Source: Galerina marginata (Eukaryota > Basidiomycota > Agaricomycetes > Agaricales > Galerinaceae). Taken from it: a stretch of 64,000 nt of DNA. The DNA is taken from NCBI GenBank assembly GCA_023014335.1, contig JAECYW010000016.1, positions 1,178,001 through 1,242,000 of the forward strand, read 5' to 3'. Positions 44,214 through 54,882 of this stretch are shown one piece after another. Within the stretch, counting starts at the first letter, position 1. Each line of letters starts with the position of its first letter. Below the pieces are notes generated by a model. That model was given only the letters and a program-made list of their open reading frames with translations. It did not search any database and was not told where the DNA came from. A program made the position numbers and the translations under genes.

Positions 44214-45835
44214 GTTACGAGTCCTATTTATAGGGCTCGTTCTTTTACCGTCTGGACCCACCAAAATTTTGGCCCATGTAATGATCACTTAGCCGGCAAT
44301 TCCCGACACCTATTTTTAGACATGCTTCTATTTCCATCCTCATCGGCTTTTTTTCAACCATCTCTCTCCCTCCCTCCTCTTGCGCATTTGTCCCCTCAAT
44401 CCCACGATATATGTGCTGTAAACAGTTCTCATCCATTTTCTCGACTTTATAAATTAATCTTATATATACATTTACAGAACTTCGCAATGCAAATGAATGC
44501 GAATGGCACAACGTTGTGCGCCCCCTTCTAACTGAAGGCTGTTGGCCCACCTTTGGTTTGAAGAACGGATAGGCGGGGAGATGGAACATAAGGAAAAACC
44601 AGGGGTACAAGAGACCAGTAGGTACGTCGTGAATGGAGTCTGCATGACTCCTTTCACTTTTTTTCCTTGGGCTTCCCTACTGTTTACTCATTTATTGGGC
44701 CCAGATTCACCCGCGACAACAACATCAAGGTTGCTACATCACATAAACACTGCCGCCACCATCTCGTGTCAACTAACAACCTCAAAAAGCCCGAATGAGC
44801 TTTACCGACACCATCGCCATTTACCACCGCGGCAAATGACGACGACAACAACAATACCCGGCGTCGTGATGTCCGAAAAAGAGCTGAAAGCTGAAGAGAA
44901 AGAAATGGTAAGCATGCTCTTTTGACAATTGAGAATACAGAAAACTCACTAACTTTATCATTACCTACAGTTTCATATCTTGTGGTGCTGCTGCTGCTTG
45001 AGACGCAGACGAGAGTAGAGCTGGGCATGCAGGTCAACGACGACTTGCCGAGCAAGGTACGTCCAAGCCTAAGCCTCTGAGTGTTGGTGCCACGAGAAGT
45101 GAATCCCACCCTTCTTCCACCTCTCCTCCATTCCAGGTCGACTCGGATGCAGCTCGTCAAACGACGGGTGCAAATACGCCTTATATGAAGTTGGGTACAT
45201 ATTTCCCTCCACCCTCTCCTCTGCGCCACGCTGATGACCCCTCCTTCTTTGCCTATTTGTTCTCGCTCTCTCATCCATCTGCAGCCTCCTCTTGGTTTTC
45301 GACCTTCGACCTCCGCCCGTGGCATACGTCTAACACCCCTGCGTTTCACTGCTGGCCTCGCAGCTCTTGTCTTTCTGGACATAGATATCCGCACGGGCAC
45401 CGCTGACTCAACCGGGAGGATCCAGAATTCGTGACGACGAGGACGACAACTGGATAGTCGATGCCGCTGTTTGCGTCGCCTGGCTGTAGTCCATATGCTA
45501 GCAAGTTCTTCACCCTCTTTCAAACAAAGTCGAACCTCAAACCATCAACATCGGCTGCGTAGCTGACGCCGCCTTGCAGCTCCTTTCCAAGCCAGAACTC
45601 ACAGGCACCTGGAGCTTCAATTCTCAACGACTACAGGAGATAGTCGACACCGCTGAAAGGCGGGCGGTGTTGTGAGCAAGAGCAACGGCGGGAGGGTGGA
45701 TTGTTTTGGCGATGCCGGCTGGCTGTTTGTTTCATGGTGAGTCACTTGCTTTGACTTCGTTCTCAGGTTTCAGACTGACCTGCACGCAGTGACGATGTAT
45801 GCCACGGGTTGGGGTCCAGGGAGGTGTGGGTGGCG

Positions 45836-46005
45836 ATCGCGAGTTGGGAGTCGAGGAGTGGGCGGGCGGGCGACGGCAGGAGGCTGAATGTTGACATTAA
45901 TATTGAAACATCCTAGTTCCAAGCTCGAGGTGGGCTGAAACTAAGGTGAGTAAGGATTCAATAACGGTAGGAAGTGTCACTTACCCCGTCATTTCGAAAA
46001 GGTCT
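45836..46005 (+). repeat. Direct repeat, copy A
   Basis: Shares GGGCGGGCGGGCGACGGCAG, AACAAGGTGAGTAA-like, CACTTACCCCGTCA and TTCGAAA words, in the same order and spacing, with 46861-47030 about 1 kb downstream. Confidence 0.55.
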
Positions 46006-46860
46006 GTAAATGACGTGACTTGCGCTACCAAAGGTATACCATTTCCATCACCATTCCACAAAATGCGGTCGTGGACGTGGACATTCTCAGTCTGTGATTG
46101 GGCAGGCTCGGGATATGCGAGGCATGGTAGTACAAACCTTTTGGATCCAATGCATGATGTTCAAATTTAAGAGAGACAAGATCTGATTGTAAGAAAGACT
46201 GAGTTGACTGAGTTACATACATTGAGTAGGCGCCGGCCTGAAAGCCGGTTATCGTTTTTCCGACTATGTATCAATGATGACATTGTCTGACAGTTTCTGA
46301 TATTGGCCCCGTGATGACGTCATAAGACTTCTATTCGTACCGTATTGGCTTCAAAATCCATCAATGCCCGTCCTCCAGGACTTTCTACCCTGGACAGTGT
46401 ATGTAGTAAGATAACTATTTGATATTAAGCATTCTACAAAGATTAACTTGAGGAAGGATAACGAGAAAAAGGTGTAGACACCGGGCGACGAGAGGCGCAT
46501 CAAAATTTGAATCACAACTACGAAAGACGCTAGATGCCCTGGCGTCGCCTGCAGGGCCATTATGTATCGTTAATCCCTCTCACTCATGGTAAAGCTAGCA
46601 TGCAAACATTTACACATTTGTATTTTGTCTTATTTAATTTTACACCGTGACTGTCGAGGATATGTTTACAAAAATTTCCATATCTACAGTGGGTGACCTA
46701 GATTTCTCTTCCATAGATCTTAAGTAGCAGATGTAAAGAGGTCATAGAAAACAATATATTCAAAGACTGGTAGATATATCTAACTACTGATCTAGTCTAC
46801 TTGAGTCCGACTAATATTCCAGCAGCAGATGCCTCGGCTTGGGGGTAGGTGATGACAATT

Positions 46861-47030
46861 GAGAGGCGAGAGTTGCGGAGTGGCCAGAATGGCGGGTGGG
46901 CGACAGCAGGACACTGCTTCAACATCAGTGCCCTGAACTTGATATGGGCTAGAAACAAGGTGAGTAATGGTTCAACAAGGCTATAAATTGTTATTTACTT
47001 ACCTTGTCAGTTCGAAATTTGAAAGGCTAG
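46861..47030 (+). repeat. Direct repeat, copy B
   Basis: Partner of 45836-46005 (GGCGGGTGGGCGACAGCAG, AACAAGGTGAGTAATGGTTC, TTACTTACCTTGTCAGTTCG). The paired donor/acceptor-like words may come from an exon-intron border that was duplicated. Confidence 0.55.
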
Positions 47031-47229
47031 GTAATCGTCAATTCAATTTGATGGCTGCTCCTGCGGAAATGTTGAACGTCCACAGTCCGGGTTACAAGTG
47101 GGCGTGGGGAGGGAGAAGACGCTATGTACACAAGGTAAGTGAATTTCGAGCTGGAGAAGAAAGTATTACGCATCTGCCAGTTGATATTGCACCGATGAAC
47201 TACGAACTCGAATGAACGAGGCTGTAACG

Positions 47230-48551
47230 GTCCGGGCTGGCCCTGTTGCGGGTTTTGTCCAAACGCCAAGGGAAGGAGTTCGTTGAGGTCGGGAGTGGTA
47301 CGAGAGGTGCAGGTTACATGGGTGACGCGTTGGATTGTTCTTGGTACGTTTGAGCAGTTGTTATCGACTTGAATGGCTGGCTGAGGCCAAGCTCTTCGCG
47401 GATATCAGGGGCATCCAGGACACTCATGGATAGCACGAACTTCCGGTGACTTCCCATCCTACGAATATAGTGAATGTTAGCCAAATACATACTACAAAGA
47501 AGCAACAGAGCATACCTCATGCCAAAATACAAGAGAAAGCGGTTGTCCAGGTTAATCCTAGCCCGCTTTGGCTTCTTTGTATTGTCTTCCAACCGCCGCA
47601 TCCAGTCGTCGCTCATATGTGGTTTAACACTGGGTGGGCAGTATGGGACAGTGCAAACCTTAGTTGATGGCGCAGTCGACGGGCGTGATTTGACAGAGGC
47701 AGCATCCGCCACCCGCACTGCTGGTCGAGATGGGCCCGCGTTTGCAGCAGGGCTGCAGGAGTGGGCGGTGGTGGCAAGGTGGAAGTGAGCTGGAGGCCTG
47801 TGCAGATGACGAAGGTGTTGTATTGGGCAGCCTGAGAGATGCCGCAATAGCTGCGGCAAACTGCTGCTGATCTTCCTCGGTTGTCGAAGGAGAGAGGAGG
47901 GCAGTGGTTGTTGGCTGGAGTGAAGCAGAAATTGCTGCATCGTACTGCTGCCTGTCTTCATTGTCGAGCTGAGAATGTTCTGAAGAAATTGGGAGGAGAG
48001 GAGGAGGGTGGGCTGGGTAGGGCATGCCAAATGACACTGCGCAAAGGGATGGGTCAAGAGGGAAGTCGTCGGCCAGAGCCCCAGAGGTGCCCGGGACATG
48101 GAGGGTTCTGGTAATTTACCCCGCTGCCTGGCAGACAGTTGGGCAAAGGTGTGGGCATGGAGACTGCAGCCAGGTTGGGCGATGCTGCCGATGCAGCATT
48201 GCTTGCACATCTGGCGCGAGCATTGGATGCACCCTGGGCGTGCCATCCTGGCTTTAAGCAGTCAATGAATCGAGGTTGACCGCTGGCCTGCAAGACAGAA
48301 GACCGGGAGAGAGGAGGCGTCTGGGAAATTGCAACTGAACGTGGAACCTCTGACTGCGGAAAGACGAAGTGGTAGGGACAAGGAACACACTATCACAAGT
48401 ACGCGTCAGTTCAAGAAGCTAGTTTAATAGAAAGACATACATGGAGGTAATACTGCCCAGGGTAGTTGCCAGTTTTAGCGAGCTTAACATGTAGCTGGCC
48501 CCCACATCTAGTGCAGAAACAAGGACCGTTGACATCGTGAAGCAGTACCAT
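47230..48551 (-). pseudogene. GRF-type zinc-finger protein with UIM-like motifs, decayed
   Basis: The minus strand starts MVLLHDVNGPCFCTRCGGQL (48551-48441) and splices to CVPCPYHFVFPQSE, a GRF-like cysteine finger common near transposons in mushroom genomes. Further on are a Cys/His cluster (GCIQCSRQMCKQCC, GCSLHAHTF), DDFPLDPSLC, two ubiquitin-interacting-like motifs (EDRQQYDAAISASL, EEDQQQFAAAIAASL) and MSDDWMRRL...DNRFLLYF. Successive motifs lie in different frames; near 47550 a missing T would restore FW at RFLLYF/WHE, joined across a GT-AG intron to DGKSPEVRAIHECPGCP. I count at least three frame changes without adequate introns, so this is a decayed gene. It lies inside R1-R2 block 1. 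Confidence 0.6.
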
Positions 48552-49155
48552 GGTTGAAGAAAGCGGGATTTCGTGACGAGGTGAGATGTCGTGAAGTTGT
48601 TGTGAAGGTTGTAAGTAAAATAGTAATCTTAAATTAGGGGGAGAGAACTCATAAGAATAGGAGGGATCGCGTGGAGGAGAACGTCACGTCGGCGGCAAGA
48701 TGTCCAGCACGTCGACGATGAAGCAAGGGAGAAGGACTTAGGAGAGGGAGCGCAGCCGTGAAATACAGCACGTGCTCGTTTTCGGATATTGCCGCCGTGC
48801 AAAGACGCCTGGATCCAAACCCCAGATTCTCTGCACAAGTCGGATTGCGACCGTCAGTTTCTCTTTCACCGCCGTCAACATCACTGCGACCTCCTTTTGC
48901 CTCCTTCACTGCTGTGAGATGGTTCTCGAGGCAGTGCATGTCTTTCACTGCCATAAAAGTTTCTGGTGTGGCCCATCCTCACTGCAACTTTCTCTGAGAC
49001 TCGGAGGACCTTAAGTACAGTTGGACGTAAATCTCGTAAATTCGTTGGCATAAGTTATATGAACCAAGGTTGCTTTGATTTGATTTACATAATTTTGATC
49101 TGATTTGCCAATGATTTGCAGCTTGCAAATATATGTGAGAGGTAAAAAAAATAAG

Positions 49156-49200
49156 GGACTCGTAAATGCCATGCGCAAGGCAATGGCTCACAAGACAAGT
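49156..49200 (+). repeat. Repeat R2, copy 1
   Basis: GGACTCGTAAATGCCATGCG through ACAAGT. Matches 57240-57282 and 61335-61380. Contains a stem GCCAT/ATGGC about 8 nt before CAAGT. Confidence 0.8.
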
Positions 49201-49396
49201 CTCTATTCTATTTGGCCCGGCTACGTGCGATGCGAGTTCAAACTTTTTCTGTTGGCCTCCTCCCTAACACGACCCCCAGAAATGTGGCCACCCCGAAGCC
49301 ATGGTAGACTTCGTCTTTCTAGACCGCTTGTGTGATTTTTGTGTGGTTAGAATTTTTTTTGTTCCTGCTTTCAACCCACGTTGACGTGACCCACAG

Positions 49397-51417
49397 CCTG
49401 ACGATCGAATAAAAGAGGATTACTCATATTATATAATCAACGTCAAAGGCATCGATGAACCCGGTTTCAGAAGTTTGATAAGAAAAACTTTTCATAGGGG
49501 TACGAAAGTCCAAGTCACCCATGTCGTGGCTATGAAACTTACGATATCCCGACTACCAGTGGATGCCATGCACTATCCAGAGTCTGAAGGGGAATACTTT
49601 CGTCCAAGGGTATATTCACTGGAAGAAATTAATGAAAAGGCCAAGATTTGCTCCGCCTTCCTGTTGGCTATTGCGGCAAAAAAGCCAAATGCTGAGCAGA
49701 ACTATGCGGAGTTTAAGGGGGAAACAGCTAAATTTGTGCTTGATTCTATGAGAGTAAGTGGCCATGGATTGTTGCATAGATTGTGTCTGACCGTATTTCT
49801 CGTTCCAGCGGGCCGTCAAGTGCAATATGTGGTCATTAGAGATATACTCTAATATAAAGCGCGAGTATGATGACTTGGTGGGACAGTACGTACGCTTGGT
49901 TTTTGCGACTTAAAACTAACTCCATTCATAGGTGGAAGCGGCAGTTACGAAACTTAGGGCATCATCCCGGAGATCTGAACAGCCTACATCGCGATATTCA
50001 TGCTCTCCTCCAGCGCCATGGCGTTAGGAAATTCTGTAAGACGGGTGCGTTGCGCGTTGGATGTACTTCCCTGTACAGATCTAACATACAATAGCGTTCA
50101 AGAGATCTTTACCTGCAATACGGAAGATCCTAATGCACGTTACAGGCAGGCGGCTGGCCCAAGAGCGCCTCATGCGAAAAGAGGAACGCCAAACGGATGT
50201 TAGCATCTTTTATCAGGCCCTTCGAAACTCGGCAGAAAGGCAGTCTTGGTCGTATCACCCTCCCATCGATTGTATATATGAGATCGGTGCGGTATCTATC
50301 TGGATCCACTCCGAGCTCGAACTCCAATTCTCAGACGATATCAAGGAGCATATCCGGGTTTATTTTGACAAATACAGAGAACACAAGAAGACTCATGTTT
50401 CTCAAATCATGCGCGGAAGGTACCCCTCCTTGGATTTCGAAGAGGATCCACTCCGTCTCGCAGCCACTGTCTTTGAATGCCCTCTACACTCCGTCAATGA
50501 GGACAGGCGTCTAACTACGAATCCTGCTCTTGTCGGTTGGGATGACTTTGATCTTCACTTCCATTGTATCGTCCCCAAGCACTCTGATTTTCTGGTGGAA
50601 GTGGTCGATCCTGGACTTGCGTTTACTTACAACCTTGCTGGATCCAACACTATGAAGCATCTCCTCGGCATTGTTGGCCTTGACCTCTCAAGCACTTTGG
50701 CAGAAGATTTGGACGGGCTGCGTGTACGAGTTTTGTGCATGTTCCCTAGCTGTCAAGAATTTCCGCATTCCGGAAAAGGACGTCTCGCCATGACACTGAG
50801 GGAATGTGTAGGTCCTCTGTCTTTCTTTACTCAAAGGTTGAAATATAGGTATAAGGCACTAGGTTTCGCATGCAACAAGGAATTTGGACCACCCTCTCGA
50901 GTCGTTTGTACTTCTAAGCGACGAAGCCACAGACTCTGTGATACTCCATGAAGGCTACCCTCCTATATCGTATCCCTTTCTCTGGCACTGCGGACATTGC
51001 AGTGCTCAAGCTAGGGGTCTTCGATCTTCTGTGATCAGTCACGTTAATATCATGCCAGTTTTTGTTTTCCCAGGTCCAATAGCCGACGCAAGCTGACGCC
51101 CTCTTCTTAACATGTTTTTAGTCACTCAATCGTGCACCCTATCGAAGACAAGGATTACAGTTACATTCGTTGGAAGAACGACTACATACGGAAACGACAT
51201 TGGCTGCAACTGGACCCACCTGGAAACTATCGATGCAATCAATGCCATGATGCCAGGAAACCTCGGCTCTGGACTTACAAGCAAGTTGTATCTCACCTGC
51301 GGGACAAGTAAGACATTTCCTATTCGTTCTGGCTTGAACTGATAATGTACCTGTAGGCATGCTGTCTTTTACCCAGTTCCGGACGCTGACTGGGTTCAAA
51401 TCCCATTCTTCAAATAA
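49397..51417 (+). CDS. Protein of unknown function with C-terminal C2H2-like zinc finger (5' end not found)
   Basis: Exons in phase: 49397-49753, 49809-49885, 49932-50035, 50095-50836, 50880 to about 51000, 51148-51307, 51357-51417. The first exon follows an AG acceptor with no upstream exon visible before repeat R2 (ends 49200), so the 5' end is missing or lies inside the repeat-rich DNA. Motifs: YSYYIINVKGIDEPGFRSLI, FVLDSMRRAVKCNMWSLEIY, WKRQLRNLGHHPGD, RQTDVSIFYQALRNS, LGWDDFDLHFH-like VGWDDFDLHFHC, LESFVLLSDEAT, and a finger YRCNQCHDARKP...VSHLRDKH (Cys-x2-Cys, His-x4-His). The finger suggests DNA or protein binding. The donor after exon 5 is ambiguous (51008 or ~51075). Downstream ORF scraps read like a continuation after the stop, so the gene may be shortened. 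Confidence 0.55.
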
Positions 51418-53042
51418 GCAGATCGCTCATACCTCTACGCGCTTCCTGTGGTGGCGACGAGGGAGATGTCAAGGTGCCGAAACGTGTAGAACTCGTCCCC
51501 GAGGAGGCTATTTGGCATTTCAAAACTCTGACAGGCGATTGGTAGGCGGTGAAGTGGATAGCAAGCGAGAATAGCTTGATGTTTCACAACCTAAAGCTCC
51601 TTGCCAAACTTGAGCAGATGACGTGGTTGGTCTTTCTCTGCTTGTGTTTTTGTCATCTTCTCCAGAAATATCTTGCCCGCATCTTGCCTGTCTGTCATCC
51701 GTTAATTATGAAGTTTAGATTCCACCCATTAATGCACAATTCCAGTGTAGGTTCGCCCAAATTCTACGTCAAGTGTTGTCTCGAACACCTTGAGTCATGC
51801 TGTATGCTCCATGGTAAAGGCAGTTGCTATCTATTCGCTTGTCGTTATTATGGAGGAGGAAGATCGCCCCGCCACCTCCACCGCCCGACATACGGCTATT
51901 TACCCCAGTGGCAGGTGCGACCAAATTCCAATCTCAACAAGCACCTTGTGAACAATATGTCACTTCTCTTTCGAACCTCAAATCCTTGATAACGGTGTTT
52001 ACTCAGATCCTGTCGTCTCCAGAGCCGGACCCAGAGGCTAGCTTGATGATGAGTCATCAACTAGCACAGGAACGCTTCAATTTGTTGAAGGCTGCGAGGT
52101 TCAGGATGATGTTCGCCAAGCGTATATTCGAGTATTGAGACGACGATAAGACTCTTTATGATACCAGCAACAACTGTGAGCTTCGTCCTTATCAAGTTTC
52201 CTATGAATACTCCTTAGAAAAAGGAGGAATGAATCTGAAGGCACAACCGTGACCTTCGCGCTTTGGGGTTCTAGTAGCAACATTTCTGGCTCGCACACCG
52301 ACTCCTTCCAATATACTTATATGATTCAAAGGACAAATAACTGGTCGAGGAGGCGCCGCCCGACCGGAGCGGGAGAATTTCGGGTACCCTCGTTCGTTAC
52401 TCCGGAATAGTACCGGATAACCTTCAAACGCTCAGCTCACCTCGTTTGCTCACGACCCCAGATCATGACTTTGAGATTATCAACTGATGTAACATATTGC
52501 TCCCTAGGTAACCCCACTCCTTCAAAGTTAAGTCGGCTGTGATTTTTCAAGTTTCAACATTGGATGCCTTCTTCCTTGGCGATATTCCATTTCTCAACGT
52601 CTTTTACAAGCTTTAGTGGCTGGCCTCTAAATGCCTGTTTTGTGCAAATAAGTACCTCAGTTCATGTCACTTCTTGAGTGGTGCTAAAATAACCCACAGT
52701 GATCCCACCTGGCAGAAGGTCATAGGTCGCAGCACCGCTCTATTCTTGAGAGATCAAGAGACATGCTTCTGGTGCTTCTCAGGTGCTGGAGCTATTCTGG
52801 ATGACAAATGACATAGGACTTGCGCATGCCAACGACGGAACCAATCTAGGATTCAGCGCTGGATCGGTCTTCGTGGGGCAGTGATGCCTACATGATGATA
52901 CCAATGAAACACCCACTCGTGATAAGACCTCGAGACCATTGATATCCTCAATGAATGAAATAAGTCAACCGTTTTGACATTATAAACCTAGATTTTCTTC
53001 ACCGGCTTTAGTTTTGTATCTTTCAATTCTCCACCTTACACT
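51418..53042. other. Intergenic region with coding scraps
   Basis: 51430-51545 holds two frames (SYLYALPVVATREMSRCRNV, then ELVPEEAIWHFKTLTGDW) that look like lost 3' coding sequence of the zinc-finger gene. 51824-52138 is an unspliced ORF (SLITVFTQILSSPEPDPE, MMSHQLAQERFNLLKAARFR) that could be a real last exon of something. Nothing recognisable after 52140. Confidence 0.4.
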
Positions 53043-54186
53043 ATGACCAACAATTTCAGCCCCAGTCCAACCCTTCATACTGAACTGACAGCTCTCATTG
53101 CAGTGATCCTAGGAGGGATATTCCAACCGATTGTAACCTGGCTCTGCATTTCCTCGTTCAAGGTTTTTTGGAAAGGGCAAGATAGATGTTCAACAAGAAG
53201 ACGACATTTTCTTCTCACTTACACCGTGGCCATGGCTTTACTGAGCACTTTGGCTTTTTTTCAAGACATGTTGACAACCACCACAGCCATATTCCCGATT
53301 TTGCCACCCCCGTCTATTGGCGTCCTTCGTGATCACACGCAGTCAATTCCCTTGACCCTCCCCTTCAGTATTTGGGCGGCAGATGGATTGATGGTGCGCG
53401 GTTTTTTAACATTGTATCATGCGTCCGTGTAATATGCACTGGTAGATGTGGCGTTGCGCCGCCTTATATCAGGGTATTTCGCGAGGTTCTCGATTAGGGC
53501 TGCTTTCCTCTCTCGTTTTCCTTGGTCTGATATCATTGGGTACGTCTTTCCTATTTTGATTCAAACCATAGGCTCAACGAATATTAAGGATCGGGAATCC
53601 TGCTTTTTTTAATACCTTTTTTACCATTTCAATTTCAATTTTCCGGTAATCTCCCGTGGGCCGACATATTGGGGCAGCCTTTCTTTCTTATCTCACTCTC
53701 TACCATTGCCAATGTCACCCTATCAACCTCCATTATTCTTCGAATTCTTTACCATCAAAAGCGACTTCGGTTGGTGCTTGGTACTTCTCATGGATCGGTA
53801 TACACACGAATTATTGTCATGTGCGTCGAGTCTTGCGCTCTAATCGTGGTTTTCAATCTGGTCTACATTGGTCTATACTGGGGACCGACAAATGCATTTC
53901 AGATTTTATTATTTCTTCTGCCTCATATCAATGTGAGTGGAATGCACTATTCTAATAATTCTTAGTTAATCTTTCTGGAAAGATCCTATCTCCTGTCTTA
54001 ATCGTCTACCGTGTAGCTCAGGGAACAGAGGCAAAAACCACGGTGAATTTGTCGGAAATAGTTGATGGCGCCGTCAATCGTGCAGAAAACCTTGGGGATA
54101 TATGCTTTACTACACAAACTTCAACGCAGGTTAGTCATGGAGGGTGGGCGGAGAAGTCAAACCTTGAGCCGACCTTGCCATTGTGA
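53043..54186 (+). CDS. Seven-helix membrane protein, Agaricomycete family (paralogue 5)
   Basis: Exons 53043-53393, 53446-53539, 53589-53932, 53983-54186; about 330 residues. Exon 2 is 94 nt as in paralogues 1 and 4, and all three introns sit at family positions. Motifs: PFSIWAADGLM, MWRCAALYQGISRGSR, ISLSTIANVTLSTSIILRIL, YHQ, GSVYTRIIVMCVESC, LFLLPHINV, VYRVAQGTEAK. It is the most diverged of the five (no STQLVPGR start) and has a longer C-terminal tail. It lies about 12 kb from the main cluster, outside the R1-R2 blocks. Confidence 0.75.
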
Positions 54187-54882
54187 CCGGCTGCTGCTAT
54201 TTGCGATCCAGGCTTGTAATCAAGGACTGGATCGCAGAAATCCGTCATGGAATGCCAGTGGTGGGATATTGTCACCGAACTGTGCCTTCTTGACTATAGA
54301 GGGAGGCTCACCTGCCATCGCAACTTCCTCCAACCTCTGGCCTCCATTCCACCAAACGATTGGGAGCATCCTACCTATCACTCGGTGGCCCGACCACATC
54401 TAATCAGCAAAGATACCAAATTTGGTTGCAGAGATACCTTTTTGGAAAGAGAGGATCGACTGGCCGACTTTGTTTATACTCGTCCATTCCTTGGTGGGGT
54501 TGGGCGAGCGTGGAAAATGGACCGCTATCCCCAGTATGTAGATCCATCCTGAGTCGCTCATAGTTTTCCAACTCTTTCCGTTATTTCTATTTTCGCCTTG
54601 TAAGTAGTCTACATACTCGAGTATAACCAGGGAGCTGGTACAGCATGATGTTCATTCAATTTCCTTCGATGCGCAATCGTTACGCCCAATACAATTACCA
54701 ATATTCGTGGATTCCCTGGTCAAATTTAAATGATTGAAGGAGCATACATAACGCCGCAAAAGACGGTGCCATCAATAGTAGGGAGTCAAAAAATGAGCAT
54801 TTTCTATCCCAGAAGCTGTTCCCGGGTCCAAATTGTCTGAGAAGAGGGAAGGGTAATGTACAAGATTAAATGATTTAAAATT
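54187..54882. other. Intergenic gap with one doubtful ORF
   Basis: ORF 54247-54552 (WDIVTELCLLDYRGRLTC, ISKDTKFGCRDTFLERED) has a plausible composition but no start context, splice partner or known relative. The rest is 3' sequence of the two convergent genes. Confidence 0.4.

Larger units (their letters stand above)
44661..47229. other. Non-coding or relic sequence inside block 1
   Basis: No complete gene. Coding-like shreds occur (SEKELKAEEKEM at 44868, LTGTWSFNSQRLQEIVDTAE at about 45600) but they do not join into a protein. Two diverged direct copies of a ~165-bp segment lie at 45836-46005 and 46861-47030. Confidence 0.45.
44214..49200. mobile_element. R1-R2 bounded block 1 (about 5 kb), candidate mobile element or nest
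   Basis: Begins with R1 (GTTACGAGTCCTATTTATAG) and ends with R2 (GGACTCGTAAATGCCATGC and on). TTACGAGTCC of R1 is the exact inverse of GGACTCGTAA of R2, a 10-bp terminal inverted repeat. R1 carries an internal near-palindrome and R2 a hairpin (GCCAT/ATGGC). The same R1-then-R2 order recurs at 55966-57282 and 59303-61380. Near 44625-44660 is another palindrome-bearing segment (GGAGTC/GACTCC) also seen at 56403-56440, which may mark an inner boundary. The block contains a decayed GRF zinc-finger gene. No transposase is visible, so it would be non-autonomous. Confidence 0.5.

Noticed and set aside
51381..51410. tRNA-like T-arm word GGTTCAAATCCC
   Set aside because: It lies in the last coding exon of the zinc-finger gene (DADWVQIPFFK) and no acceptor stem, D-arm or anticodon arm can be formed around it.
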